NCBI RefSeq assembly: GCF_027942865.1
Contig: NC_134517.1
Span: 18,668,009 to 18,732,008 of the forward strand
DNA length: 64,000 nt
Direction: 5' to 3'
DNA from: Odontesthes bonariensis
Lineage: Eukaryota; Chordata; Actinopteri; Atheriniformes; Atherinopsidae
The notes below the pieces were generated by a model, which saw nothing but the letters and a program-made list of their open reading frames with translations, searched no databases and was not told the DNA's origin. Position numbers and translations under genes: made by a program. Position 1 is the first letter of the stretch. Each line of letters opens with the position of its first letter. This document shows positions 25,521-38,836 of the stretch, piece after piece.

Positions 25521-25981
25521 CACGTTTCCATGTCAAGACATTTCCATTTTACATTTGTTGAGACCAAAAATATGTGTAATGTATACATATTGGACAATTC
25601 CCTGCATAGGTATTTTGCCTTTTTCAAACCAACAGGGTAAAGGGAAAGACTGATAAATCAAAATACAAGACAATTTTTCGAGCAAACGAGACACTGTAAA
25701 AAAAGTTCAAGATAAAAGGAGGAGGTCTGCTATAACAGAATAATGATCAAAAATACACATGATCCAAACACTCAAATCCACAGTGGACGACTCAGTAGAG
25801 CAATGTAAGCAATACAGCCTAAGAATTGTTTAAATTGGCTTTGTTCTTAGACATTATGAATGAAATAGTCTCTGTACTTTTCCATGATGACCTAAAGTGA
25901 TCCAGGAATAGGGAGACAAAACAATTAGCCTGGGAAAGCAGGTGCAAGATTCACAAGCACAAATTGTTTGGCTGATCCAGA

Positions 25982-26236
25982 GAATATGATGAAGCATGTT
26001 GAACCTACTCATGTCCAATCATACTCGGTCGAGTGTGAGTCCAACCCATGAAGCTATAAATGCAAATGATACCCGGATATCGAGGCTCGGTCTGACGGAT
26101 CTCCTACGAGAGCTCTGTTCCACTGAGCCCAGCGCTGATATGCTTGACGTGTGACTACCAATAAACACTTTATTTAACTTGAGATTCCTCCGGCTTGTTC
26201 TTGAGCTTCCAATGAAAGAATCGAGCTAACAGAATA
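25982..26236 (+). mobile_element. solo LTR with 5-bp target-site duplication
   Basis: A 245-bp unit (25987-26231) begins TGATG and ends AACA, obeying the TG...CA rule, and is flanked by the direct repeat GAATA (25982-25986 and 26232-26236). Inside are a TATAAA at 26055-26060 and an AATAAA at 26160-26165 in the expected order, so transcription is left to right. No internal gag or pol is present, so it is the product of LTR-LTR recombination. The 5-bp duplication fits Gypsy or BEL/Pao elements; the family is not determined. Confidence 0.75.
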
Positions 26237-27098
26237 AAAAAAAACGAAGACTTTAGGTGGAATTTAGTGGAAATCCCTGCAAATAATCAGAGCCATTAAA
26301 TACATCTCTGATAATTACTAAAGATATATTAGTAAGCCTAGACTATCATTTTCCTTTTATTAAGTTTTCAAAAATGTAAAAGGTGGAAATGAAAACAGAA
26401 TGTTGTCAGAAATATTGAAAAATATATCATCTTTAACTTGGAAATGTCCCCACTGTAACTTGGATGGTTATTCACACACATAGCTATTCACAGTAGCAGA
26501 AGCTTTGACCAGAGGTATGCATGCTACTGTATTTAATTGTACTCAGTCCTCTTGAAATGGTAGCTTGAAGAATACTGAGGGAAAATGGTCCTTGGTGAAC
26601 CAGAGGAAGGATCAACAAACAAGTCCATGCAGTGATATACATAGATCCAACTTGCCATTTTAAGTAATGCGACCCTGCTGTAAGTCAGTGCTACAGCCTT
26701 TGCTCTGGCAGTCTTGTGATTTGAAGGCAGGAGTTTCAGAATCTTGCCAATATATCACAGCCTCCTCCCCCCCATCTTTCCCTCTTTATTTCTACATTGT
26801 TCCAAGCATTTCTCTCTATATTCGCACAGAAACACAGACATTCACGTAGGCGCAGGTACACACCGCCAAGCACCTTGCTTCCTCCCCCTGAGGCCCGCAC
26901 AATAAAAGCTTAATGAAAAGGTACTTTACACTGGCAGTTGTGCACTGGTGAGACACCTTTAAACACCACTGTTAATGGCAGGAATTAACAGAGAGCTGAC
27001 AGTTCTGTGTCTGTGTGCGAACACGTGCATCCTGAATACAGTATTTGATATCTGCTTAAATGAGTCACAGGACCTTTGTCCTACATTGTGGACAAAGG

Positions 27099-27114
27099 TG
27101 TGTGTGTGTGTGTG
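27099..27114. repeat. short (GT)n array
   Basis: Eight GT units, read directly. Confidence 0.85.
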
Positions 27115-29995
27115 AGTTAGCGCACCACCCAGCAGTATATAGCTGCAGTTCATCTGGATGATTTATGTTCCCCAGGCCTCAGTGCTCTGGATCCCACCTT
27201 GATTACAGTGTATCACTGCAGCCGAAGCCATGGCCCCCCTGTGACCCCATAAATTAGCCCCACCCTTTGACAGGAGCTCCCAGAATCAGATGACACTGAT
27301 CCACTTGAGCTGATTGATTTCACTACAGACATAATTTTAGTGTATTATTTATGCTGCCCAGATCTTCTGCCTTTAAATGGAACATCTGAGTGGTGCAATG
27401 CATCACAGCTCCAGTGAGAACAGAGGACTGATGTTATCGTTAGACGTCTCTTAATGACCAGAGTTAGGGTTTACATGCTTGATCGAAAGAAAAGTTGGCA
27501 AAACAGGCCTCAAACTCTGGTTTTACGCAGAGACACAGTGGACGGTGTCAATGCGGAATTGATCACTTTTGACCTTTTCCTGAACTTTACTCTGTCTGTG
27601 GCAGATATTTGCAGAGCCTTGCAGAGAGGAGAGCAGCTGATGGAGAAAGAGGAGGAAAATGTCCACGAGAGAGAAGAGGATGGCCATTTAAGTAGAGCAA
27701 AGTTGTGATTGTATGTGTGAAAAAGAAAAACATCCTTCATGTCAAAGCTGCTTTTATGGAGTGTGCTCGGAGAGCTGCAAATGGGCAGATAACACAATTT
27801 ACAGTCACACAGTCCTTACACTTAACCCCATGGTAGATGAATTTTGGGCGGTGTGTCATAAATAAATAAAGATACAGAGAAACAAATGAAAACAAGGTGC
27901 GAACTGTTGCTAATGGAGGGCACTCCTTTGATTTTCTCACTCGGGCTTAGATTTCAGATAGGCCAGCGAAGCACAGATGTATGATGTGATCAGAAGTAGA
28001 GCAAGCCACCACCAGGGGAGAGGGAGAGATCCGCACGTGACTGTAGACTGCAGAGTGTGTCTGCAAAGTCATCTGAGGTCGGTTGGTCTGTGTGATGAGA
28101 TAGATGACGCAGAACAAGGGCCCAGGCTGAGAACAGCGCAGTGCTACACGTGCGACATAGAATGTCATGTCATGACTGAACCTTGGCTTTATTTACAAAG
28201 AAGCAGCACTCATCGAGAGAACGTTTACACCACTGCAACAGGAGCTAAATTGTAGCAATGGGGGATACTTGTGTAACGGCACTGTTAGGTAGAAAAGATA
28301 GGAATAAAGTGGCAGCTTGTGTTTTTTCCACAAAGTAGATGTTTGGAATATGCTCCTTATGGCCAGGAGGGGATGATTGCTGTCAGGTCGTGTTGGTGTC
28401 TTTTTAAAAAAAAATGTATCTATTCTCCTTAATAAATGTTTTCCTAAAGAGATTGGTGTCATTTGAGTTTTACACTTTTTTCGCGACAGCACAACGTTTG
28501 TATTTATAGTGTCGTTGCAGGCACTCCAGGAGGCAATGCCGCCACACATCAGGCATAAAGTTTCTGGACCTCTCAGTACATCCATCTTTTTTATAAGTCT
28601 ATGGTCTGCTCCAACAAGATTTCTTCATCAATGTAACTTCTTGAGAGCAAAGACAACATTAAGGACTTAATGAAACACCTTTTCACGCGTCAACTACAAA
28701 TCCACCTTGTGTTACCCAGCAAGAATAAAACGATATGGCCCTTCAGCACCTCTGTGAGGGTGTGCATGCTGATCTAATATTGAGAGTAGTAACGTGGATA
28801 TGATGTTTGACCATGTAAACCATAATTGTTTAAAATGCCGCTAATATCTACATCTGTCTTGCAGCTAAAACATTCAGTTATCAGTCTAATGAATGTGTGT
28901 AGACACATCATGACATCATGCTGTTGTTGTTGATGCATTTCACTGGAAACTTAAAAGCTGAACATCCTAATCTTTCTTTTCCCAGAGAGGCAAACTGTAG
29001 CCAACAGTAACGACATGATTGTCACATGTTAAAGATTAAGATAGAATAAAGAAGTGAAAAAAAACCATTAAAATCTTTGGGATTTTTTGGCTTGGAGCAA
29101 TATGAATGTAGTTGTGATTTGTGCGTATAAATAAAACTGAGGAACTATGGAAAAGCTGAGGGACAACCACAGGATTCAGTGGAGGATCTGCTGACTGATT
29201 GTCAGACTCCAAGCATACAGGCAGATACAGCTAGCATGGTTAAAAATTTCAACTTTTAATGGTTATGTATCATATGCATGATCCCAATTTCTGTGGTATG
29301 TATTCCTATAAGAACCCAATGTCCCGGGACCAAATGACATAGCGAGTTTAGCATTTTTTTCATTTAAATTTAAATCATAACAGGATGTTTACTTTACTCA
29401 AGTGAACCAAGCAGGTTTGAAGTTTATGCTTAACCAGAAAAGAGTTTAGAAAAGGAGGGAAACATGACAGACAAGAATTACCACAAACAGTAATCCCCAA
29501 GACCAAAGAAGATAATACATTTATTTCTCTCAAGGAGTCAAAATATTACATTGTCAATCAAACAAAACAAGAGGTAAAATAGCTACATAAGGAATGAAAA
29601 CATTGTACCTGATTGTGTCTCGCTCTGTAAGCGGTGTACGTACATAGTGTGAGGCTTAGGAAACAACAAAGAAATCTGCAGCAGAGCTACAGTGGCATTC
29701 TTTTTAATCCATTCCAAACACAACTCATGTCTAACCTACACGTTTATTGCTCTGAACATATAACTTCTGACTCTGGATTCCATTTATATTGCATGTTATC
29801 CACGATTTGCTCCCAGTCCTTCAGAAGCTGAAATATGCATTTTTTTCTTTTTTTTTTTTTTTCTCTCCAGTCGAATCCGGTGGCCTGTATATTCCAGAAG
29901 GTACTTTTCTCTGACTGCATAGATTAGCGAGAGGCACATTTAAAGATGCCAGCCTCATTTTTGGTGCTCTCACATTGAGGCTTTATCAAGTTTTA

Positions 29996-30018
29996 AATAA
30001 TAATAATAATAATAATAA
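29996..30018. repeat. (AAT)n microsatellite
   Basis: Seven to eight AAT units, read directly. Confidence 0.9.
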
Positions 30019-31867
30019 AAAAGGTTCATCCAGGGTCTTCTATGTGTTGCTCCATTGCTTATAAAAATGTATACACTTTCTTCACAAAAGGAATATTGAA
30101 TTAATTTCTTGCCAACAGCTCTGTGCTGGTGCTGACGAGCAGCCACTTCAAATCGGTTTGATCTCTCTTATGTAATGTCAATCTAATTTGAAGAGAGAGG
30201 ACCAGCAGGTGACAACTAATAGAAAGATTGGAGAGCAAATGAGGTATACTAGGTCCAGCTCAGGTCACTGACGACAGTAGGGATGCTTGGTGACATAAAC
30301 ACTTCAGTCTGGGCGTCAGCTTTCTCAGCTGGAGTGTGGAGCCTCGGTCTCAGCTCTGGAGTTCCTGTAAACTCTGCCGTCTGTTGTTTACACTCAGCCT
30401 GACACTCAGCTGAGTTTAGGATCTTTTCAGAAATGTGTACATATCTCTGGACTGATCAAACACATCAAATGGAAATGCTCTGCTAAAGCCTCTGTTTATG
30501 ACATTTATTTATGACAGGTACTCCCAGGCTGTAAAGACAAGCCTTCGGCCATGCCGGTGTCCTTTTGAAGCTCTGCTTGGAACTGATATCGACGGGAGTG
30601 CACTAAAGCCAACATGATGTTAAGCAAGCATCTTTATGCTATCTAAGCAAATTCACGTAAAGAGGAGGATAAACAAAAGCAAAGGACGACTTGGGCTTGT
30701 AAAAGTCAGGGTTTAACCAAAATAGTGAGGATTCCTTGGCTGGAGATCACAGTTCAATCACAATACAACCAACTAAATAGACCTACTCTTTTATTTTTAG
30801 TGATCATATTTTTTTTTACAAGCCAGTGTGGAGTTAACCACTTATTGAATTACAAGAAACAGGGAACACCAAACTTACAAACCCTCAGCCAACTCCCATT
30901 CGAATGACTTCCAAACAAAGAGGAGAACATATTTTCTTTCAGCCACACATAACTGGTTACTGCTGTGAAAGAATCCGAACATTCCTGTAAATGGAGGACA
31001 AACTAATGCAAAGGGAAAGATAAGGTTGCAGTCATACTGACACAGCATCAACTCTCAAATAAAAGTTCACATTCTTCTGACTTTGAGAGTGTTTGGTTAT
31101 ATGCTAAAACACTCAATGAGCTAAAAAAAAACCCAACAATTTCCATTCAGAATAGATAAGTTTTTAAAAAGACAATACCATGTGTTCATGATAAATAGGT
31201 AGAACATTTTGTTATCATGACATGTGACAAGGCCAAGCATGCTTTTTTCTTTTTTACCTTGTCCTGTCCAGCATCATGGCAAACAGAATTGTAATTTGAA
31301 TACCGTGTTATGCCAAACACATTTGCTTTGCCAAGGGAGGCTTTATGAATATAAAGCTCCCCTTGATGGCCAAGTACTGCTTATTTTTTTTTTTTTTTGT
31401 TAAGATACTTTATGCATGTCAATGCTGAACCTGATGGGGGGGGGGACAAGGGAAGAGGGAGAGCAAAGAAAAAGAAAGAGAAATGAGACAGAGATACAAA
31501 GAAATTACATGAGAAGACAGTGAGAAAAACTAAACAAAACCGGACAACTACATGCTTCATCTGAAGAAAGACAAAACAGAAAACATCCTACGGCCTCTGT
31601 GGGGTAATCAGGCAAAGAACCAGGACCATCTGCAGGAAGACAAAGAAAAAATAAACGAACAAACAAACAAAAAAGAACACAAGCAGCAACAGCACCAGCA
31701 GCAAGTATGGAACATGTGGATACTGATAGCTTGAAACAACAGGATGGCACAGCAGCTGTATGATAAGCATGTGAGTGAGTGAATGAACGTGCGCGTGTGC
31801 ATGAACATGCAAAATATATTGTACAAGTTTTACATGAATTGTCCTCAGTTGTTGGTGTAAAGGGCTA

Positions 31868-32128
31868 CCACCTCAACCCCCCCCGGGATCAGAAGCAGTC
31901 AGAGAGGGCCCCAACACCCAGGCAGCCAGCAGCCCCCATGGAGCACAGAACTGAGGCAGCCCACCGCAGGAACAACCACGCATCCACCCAGAAGACAGCA
32001 GAGGAAGGCCCTGGACGAAGACCCCACGGCCACAGGGTAGAGGCCCCCCAGGACTCAGGGGCAACAGCCCCGCCAGGCCATGCCTGCCCACACATGACAC
32101 AAGCACAGGACCCTGCCAGCCAGTAGAA
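31868..32128. repeat. GC-rich C/A-biased repeat-like block
   Basis: About 260 bp of strongly C- and A-rich DNA (cagccagcagcccccatgg-type words) in an AT-rich setting, preceded by an A/G-rich stretch. The arrangement resembles a dispersed percomorph repeat I recall, but no ends could be defined. The long Pro/Ala/Gln frames here result from composition. Confidence 0.4.
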
Positions 32129-32194
32129 AAAAAAAGGAGAAAGATTAGTGCCTATTGTTGCTGACAACAGTTTGGAGGATCCTTTTGGTCTCAC

Positions 32195-32660
32195 AAGGTT
32201 TTTCTAAAAGAAATCTTGAATATTGATTGGTCTGATCACAATACACATTTGTGTTGGTCCATTTCCAGATGCTCGCAACCTCTGAACAAGGTTACGATGA
32301 TTCATTTTCACTGAGTCAAGTCTATACTCATATTTGTAAATGCACTGTAACTCTTTAGTGCTTGAAAAGTATCCCACAATAACCCTTGGCCCATAGGTAT
32401 ATCATATAGATATCCTCTAGACTCTTTAGCCATCATTTCTCCCTTAAACACTCAGTCCTTCATGAATATGTTGATTTGTATCTCATGATTTAAATTACTT
32501 GCTGACATAACCCTCTTAAAATAACTTCAGAATTTTCTTTTACCCTTCAAGGAACAATTAAACATAAGATCATATGTAAACTCCTCCTCATCAGTTCTGT
32601 GAAAGTATCATAAACAAAGAAGTATTTCCAGTTTAATAAGTCGAAGGATTTTGTAATTTG
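32195..32660. mobile_element. eroded DNA-transposon-like repeat
   Basis: Words such as 'ttgattggtctgatcacaat' followed by 'ttggtccatttccagatg' match the style of a widespread fish DNA-transposon copy ('tggtctgaccacag...cagtccatttcaga'). The rest is heavily diverged. This is recognition from memory, without termini. Confidence 0.35.
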
Positions 32661-32938
32661 TGAAACACATCTTAAAGAGTCAAAGTCTTTGATGGTCTTC
32701 GAATAAAGATTAAAAAAAAAAAAACTGTTAGGTCCTCTGTGTGATCATTGCTTCCGCTGCTGGTCCTTTCCCTGAGAGAGCAATCACACCCCATAAAAAT
32801 GTGTAGAGACGCAGAGCATCTGGATACAGACTCAGGCCATCAGTGATGCAACATCGGAGTAAGAGCAGATGAAAACAAACCCACACCCTCACTTATAAAC
32901 ATCTATGTAATCATATAATTTGCACATGCAACCATGTT

Positions 32939-33367
32939 TTAAAGCAATACTATGTAACATTTCTACCTTAAAATAACAGCTTGAAAAAAATTGTGCGGCT
33001 AGAATGAGTTTTAAAATTACGATTGGCCTGTCTCCTATGCCCTTCGGGGGTCTAAGTTGGAAAAACTGCGCTATGTAACTTTGCTGGACCGGCCCGGGAG
33101 CTGAGCGGAAGTACTTCGACTTGCTTTCTGGCACACCTACCGCAAAAACAAATAGACCCCTCTCACGCTCCCAGGTATATTTGATTACTCTTACCTTTTA
33201 GGTCAACATAGCTTGCACCTTCTGACTCCTCGCCGGTTCGTCAACAAACGTGAAACGTGAAAGCGAAAGGGTGTTGTATTTACGACACTGTAACCGTACA
33301 TTACCTCCAAGCCTGTAGGGGGAGCTCCATAGTGGGCTTTTTGAGAAGTTACATTGTATTACTTTAA
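32939..33367. mobile_element. 421-bp MITE flanked by TTAA
   Basis: The terminal inverted repeats are AGCAATACTATGTAAC (from 32943) and the complement of GTTACATTGTATTACT (to 33363), about 16 bp with two mismatches. TTAA lies immediately outside both ends (32939-32942 and 33364-33367). TTAA targets are typical of piggyBac and Kolobok superfamilies. No transposase is encoded. The interior is less AT-rich than its surroundings. Confidence 0.75.
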
Positions 33368-35475
33368 TGAATAGAACTGTTGCAAACTAGTAATATTGTG
33401 ACTCCAGATGCTTTAGCTATAATGTTTTGAATATATTTGGCCTTTTAAAATGTAGATGCATGCCATAAAATAGGCTAAATGGAATATAAATGATAGTTGC
33501 ATTATACTGATAATACACACAATAATGCAAATAGCAACATTAACAAAGCTAAGCCAATATGTCTTTGTATTCTATATTATTCTGTTCTTAGGGTGAAAGC
33601 TTTCTTCTCTGACAGGTATTTCCTTTGAAGCTGCAGGCTGGCTGAGAACAGACATCCAGGCTGCACAATGGGAATATACAATTGGTCAGGAATACAGGAA
33701 CATGATGGGAATGGGCACTGTCCTTGGGAAACTGTGCTGCATTGATAAGCCCCTCTGAGATTCCTGGAATGGAAATAGGGCGAGCCAATCGATCATGAGA
33801 GTAAAACTGCAAGGTTGAGCAGAGGTGGTGCTGAGTGAGGATTAAGCTTGAAGTACACAGTTACATCTCCATCACTGCTTTAATACCTCACGAGTTTAAT
33901 TATGGAGTGATAGCCGTTTGTAAAAAAAACAAAAACAAACAAACAAAAAAATGTAAAAGAGTAAGAAGAACCGAGGAGACATGGAAATGAATAAATAAAT
34001 CTAGAGAAACTGACTGAATACAAGATTCACCAGAAACTTCAGAAGGCTGCATCACAATCTACTCCCTGTCTCTCAATGCCAAACTACTTGGTTTTGACCT
34101 GCTTTATTATGGCAGTGTAGCAGAAAATACTGATGAGAAACATCAGCTCTGGGTGTATCCCAGGAATTAAAGGGACTGAGTTGTAGACAAAAGACTGCTC
34201 ATTCAAGAAGAAGAAAATTAAAAATTACATTTTTTCTTCTTCTTTTTACATGCAATCAGGTAATTCAATGTCAAAATGAATTGACATGCTTTAGAATAAT
34301 TGTATTTGTTACTGGAAACCATCTTTTCGCTTCTCTTATTTTTCTTTTTTTTTTAATTCTTATTTACTTATCAATCATTTGTTCATCTTTTTATATACAT
34401 GTCCTTGTCTATTTCCTAGTCTCTATTTTCTTGACTACTTCAGCAATGCAAATGTATTTTGCAAACTTTTTAATGGCGTGACTCTGTCACACGGTAGTAG
34501 AATTATAGGTGGGACTAATAATGGCCTTAGGTTAGAGTCCCTGTAAGCTTTTGTAGTGAACCACTGTGCATAAGAGTAACACAAGCCATTAGATAAACCA
34601 ATTAACCAGTGCTAAACTAGGAAAAGTCAAAATATCTTGGAAAAACTTCATCATTCAAACACATGCCAGATCCATAACAGTCACTCTGGATTTCTAATTC
34701 GAAAAATGACATGCCCTTTTCTTTGCAAGTCTATTCTAAATAGATTGACAAACAATAATTTTCATTCACCCCTGTATGCTCATAATTATCTACGAGTGTT
34801 ATGAGTATTTCTTTGCTTTCTTTCTTTGCATATGTGTATTTTTCCTTCAAATTTCATGTGTAGCTGAAACAGGGCGGGGATGACTTTATATTTGTATATA
34901 CAGTATATATATATAAATAAATACATTAGTATATTTGTGCAAAGATTGTCAATGGCTGCATAAGACTGTATGAGAAAGGCTGGTGCAACAGGGTTCCATT
35001 AATTGTGTAGATTATTCAGTTACATGGGGACATCAGCAGAAATATACAAATTCAGTGATACAGTGTGTTCATTATTTGGATTGGTATGTTGTACTGCACT
35101 ACATTACATATGTATTAAGATGCGTTTTTAAGCCCAGACTAAAGACTAAAAGATTAGACAAAACATTTAAATCAAAAAGCCTCATAAAATCAGAGATTTT
35201 ACTTGAAAGTATAAACCTCTCCACTGAAAGCTTTTTTTTCCTCCGTGCCTAAAGACACTAGAAACATGAAGCAAAGCCATACGAGGGGTTAAATTAGGCT
35301 TTTAATGTAACTTTGCACCATATGTTTATCAGTAATTGTGTTTCTTGGAAATTATAATGCGATTTAAGCATCACACAATCTTAAAAGGACGCCAGTGTTG
35401 CATCAAGTCGGAATGGATTAACTCACTGTGGTTCCCACTTGTATACATTAAAGATTAGAATACCAGATACACTTA

Positions 35476-35508
35476 AATAAATAAACAAATAAACAAATAA
35501 ATAAATGT
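35476..35508. repeat. (AAAT/AAAC)n tetranucleotide tract
   Basis: About eight imperfect tetranucleotide units. Confidence 0.85.
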
Positions 35509-38220
35509 CCTGCTGTGACAAGAGCTGAGAAAACTGTGTTTACTGCAGCAGACAGTTACAATGTTTTATCTTTTTACTAATTCGTTTTTATGCTTGAATG
35601 ATAATCATGTTTGATTAATCGATATTAAAAGATGATAGACCAATGTTCCTGATGGAGCTTATATCACACTTGTACTGCCAATTTGCAACATCCAAGCTGG
35701 GGCATGAGTCTGTGCTGAGGGTGTTGTCTCTTCCAACCAATCAGCAATGCTCAGCCTGTCTCTTTCTCCTCTCTGACGTCAGACAGATGAAAGCCTAAAG
35801 AAGAGAGGGAAAAGGAAGAGGGGTTAGCGATGAGTGAGAAAAGTGAAAGAAATATTCACGTCCAAGTCAGGGGGAGTTAAGGATGTATAGAGATGGTGCC
35901 ATCAGAAGGAGGAAAAAGAACAAAGAAGGGCAAAAACACACAATGAAGGGCAAAAGAACTGGTGACAAATTCATCTTTGGAGGTCCTTTTCCTGTCCATG
36001 CCTGACCTGGTGTATAGGGGGTGTTATGGTTGTTGATATAACACGATTTGACCAGTGGCCATGTGCACAGATGATGTCACCTGTTTCATTTCTCTGACCT
36101 TGTTCTCCGCTTCTGGCACTTAAAAACAAGCACCAGCTTGTACGTCTGGCTAATTTTGATTTGTTTTTCTTTTAAACTGACACTTACGCGCAGATTTCTG
36201 CGCTTCATCTGAATGACATAAACAGACATTCAAGTGCCTTTGACAAGCCAGACCATTATTTCCTTCTGTTGTATTCCCAGAAACTTAAAATCAAAATATG
36301 GCAAAGCAATAAAATGTGCAAATTATCTGTCATTTAGCAAGAGCTATCACTGCAGTGAGACAGTACAATCAATTCAACGCATGTTGAAGGGGGATAGCGG
36401 ATGAGTCATGTCTCCCAGCCCATACTGTTACTGTGATGGCTCCAGATTTAAGGGCCAGCAATCTGCATTCATCTAACAGATGCTCTACCTTTCTCTTTCC
36501 CTCTCCCCTCTTCTTTCTCTCTACTCAGTTCCTCTTTCCTTCACACTACCTGCATCTCCTTCACATGCAAAAATACACAAGCAGATAAGAAAATATCCAT
36601 GGTGGTGTGAAACTGACAACTCTCCCTATATTGTGCACCAGTACCCTCTCAGGATCTGATATATGTCAGGGGTTCAGCTCAAACCACTCAAACTGGAGGC
36701 ATGGAAATTATTTTATGATGCTCCTCGCTGGGTCCCTGCATCAAGGGGAAGACAGGTGCACACATCCACGCACAAACATCACAGTCAGGGTCAAAGACGG
36801 AGCATGAAATTGAGCAAATACAGTTAAGGACAGACTACACAATCCCAGCCGAAGTAGGACATCTATCCCCATGAGGCAAGATCACAGTATCCTGCAGTGA
36901 CATAATATGTGAGAGCTATGAGTGATGAATGAGCATTCAGGCACCCATAGCAACGACACAACAGATGTTTGCCATAGCACCATCCGCCATTTCAATTCCA
37001 GATAATGTTCCCATAAAAATCTGGCCACTGAACATGAACTTTAAGCTGCCATTACATGCAGATACAAATCACAGATGAAAGCCCCCCAAAACATCAAACG
37101 GACTCTGATTATTTTACCTATACTGTTTTTGGTAATGAATATGCTAATCCTGTCATCTGCAAAATGCCTTCCCTTTAATCAGGACAGCAGAGCTCAAGGT
37201 GACTATGTGACTAACTTAATCTTTGTGACACCTAATAACTTTTTTTTAGCTTAAACAACTCAGTGAAAGGTGTAATGTCATCAAATACCCAACAAGATGG
37301 GATTGTTAGCTCTTTTTTGTTTTGTGTCTGGGTGCAGTTTTTCCACATATTATTTTATGTAAAAGTAACAACAGGTGAGCTATCCGTGGTGCTGAAACTT
37401 TTTCCATTGTAAATTATGTATTAAATTCCTGGGTTTTAAATATGTTCTCACATCATGTTTTGGCAGAGGGACGCTAAGTCCATAGATGTATTGTAGTAAT
37501 GTAAGAGAAGTAATTTCCACCTCTCAACAACAAACTGCAGAATCAAAGGCCTTAAATACAAATTATTGTGGCTTAGTGGCTTTAAGGGTGAGATAAATAC
37601 TGTAATTTACTTTCAACACTCTAAGTGTAGCTTTCTTTATTTCTCCATCCCCCCTTTTTTACCCTTACCTGTCAAACCACCAGGAGAATTGCTTAAAGAG
37701 CCATGCTGCAAGCTGTGTGCTTGCTACACAGATGATGAGACAGGACCCATTTATAGGAATCTAACAATAATGACAAACTAACAAGCTCAAACCCAACGGT
37801 TGTTCAGCAGCCTTCCACTTGTTCAAGACTTTATTCTTACTAGTGTTCTGTTGTGTTGTTGTTCCTTCATATAATTCCACCTTCCCCTCAAAGAAAAAAT
37901 GATTTGATGACCTACGGTGAAGCTTGTGCTTCATGACACAGGTTGTTGCACATAAAAACGGATCGGATCATTTAATAATTCAATGGAAAGTTAGTGTATT
38001 CTCTTAACTACATTATTATGAATGGACTTGCGTCTATACCTTGCACCAAAAGCAATATGTCGCCACATGTGTCTGTTGCTTCCTTTCCGGAATATATTTC
38101 ACAACTGTAATGAGTTGAGTGGATAGCCTAAACATCATTAATCACTTTTCGGTGCCTCTGGTCTCTCCCTCACCCTCCCTGTATGCGAATGTGCATGTGT
38201 GGTGTGCATACAGGTAATAA

Positions 38221-38836
38221 GCTGCTCAGCCACTGCGCAACGATGGAGATATCGCAACGATGGAGATGACGCAAACAGACCCAGCTCTCCGAAAAAGTGT
38301 TTCAAGACGAACATGGCGGCAACTTAACCGTGGTCCAAGATGACAGTGAACATCAGGAGAACAGATTCAAGTCTTTCCGCCAAGGTACGGGACAAAATAA
38401 CCATCCTGTCTGCATCGAAAGGGCCAGTTGCCCTCCTTTAAGTGAATCTGCAGACCGAACGGCGGCAGACGCGCAGCGTCAGTACCGAGAGGCTCGCAAC
38501 AGCTGGTCTCCCCGCGTTCCCGACGAGAGAACAATCCCGGGGAGGGACGGTAAGGAGAGGGGGGCATGCGGTCAAAGAGGACGCCGTTTCCCCCCGGAGA
38601 GCCATGGAGAACCGGGATGCGGCAGCGCGAAGCTTAATTTGTACGGGCACGCTAATTGGATCGGAATAGCACCGATTGCTGCGGGCGCGATAGTGGAGCG
38701 CCCTGGACCGGCGGAGGCACGGCACCCCACCGTTACAGAGGAGAACCAACCGGAGTCAGTCTCCCAACAAGTCAATGAATATTGTGGCAGAGCAGCCCCC
38801 GCGGTGGAGTCGGCCAGGGCAGCACTTTCCTAAAAT
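38221..38836 (+). promoter_or_regulatory. nalf1 promoter/5' leader, GC- and CpG-rich
   Basis: GC content and CpG frequency rise sharply from about 38,230 and stay high through the first exon, as in a CpG-island promoter. A 17-bp tandem duplication (CGCAACGATGGAGATAT, then the same with GA at the end) occupies 38236-38269, just upstream of a CRE-like TGACGCAA. A minimal upstream frame, ATG GCG GCA ACT TAA (38313-38327), has a good Kozak context (AACATGG). The frame in phase with nalf1 is open from 38297 to its stop at 38831, but contains no ATG. Confidence 0.55.

Noticed and set aside
31779..32126. 115-codon Pro/Gln/Ala-rich frame
   Set aside because: Explained by the strand-biased GC-rich repeat block; no domain.
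38297..38833. 178-codon open frame in phase with nalf1 and ending 3 nt before its ATG
   Set aside because: It contains no ATG (it would have to begin at GTG) and no recognisable domain. An open GC-rich CpG-island leader explains it, so it is treated as 5' UTR.
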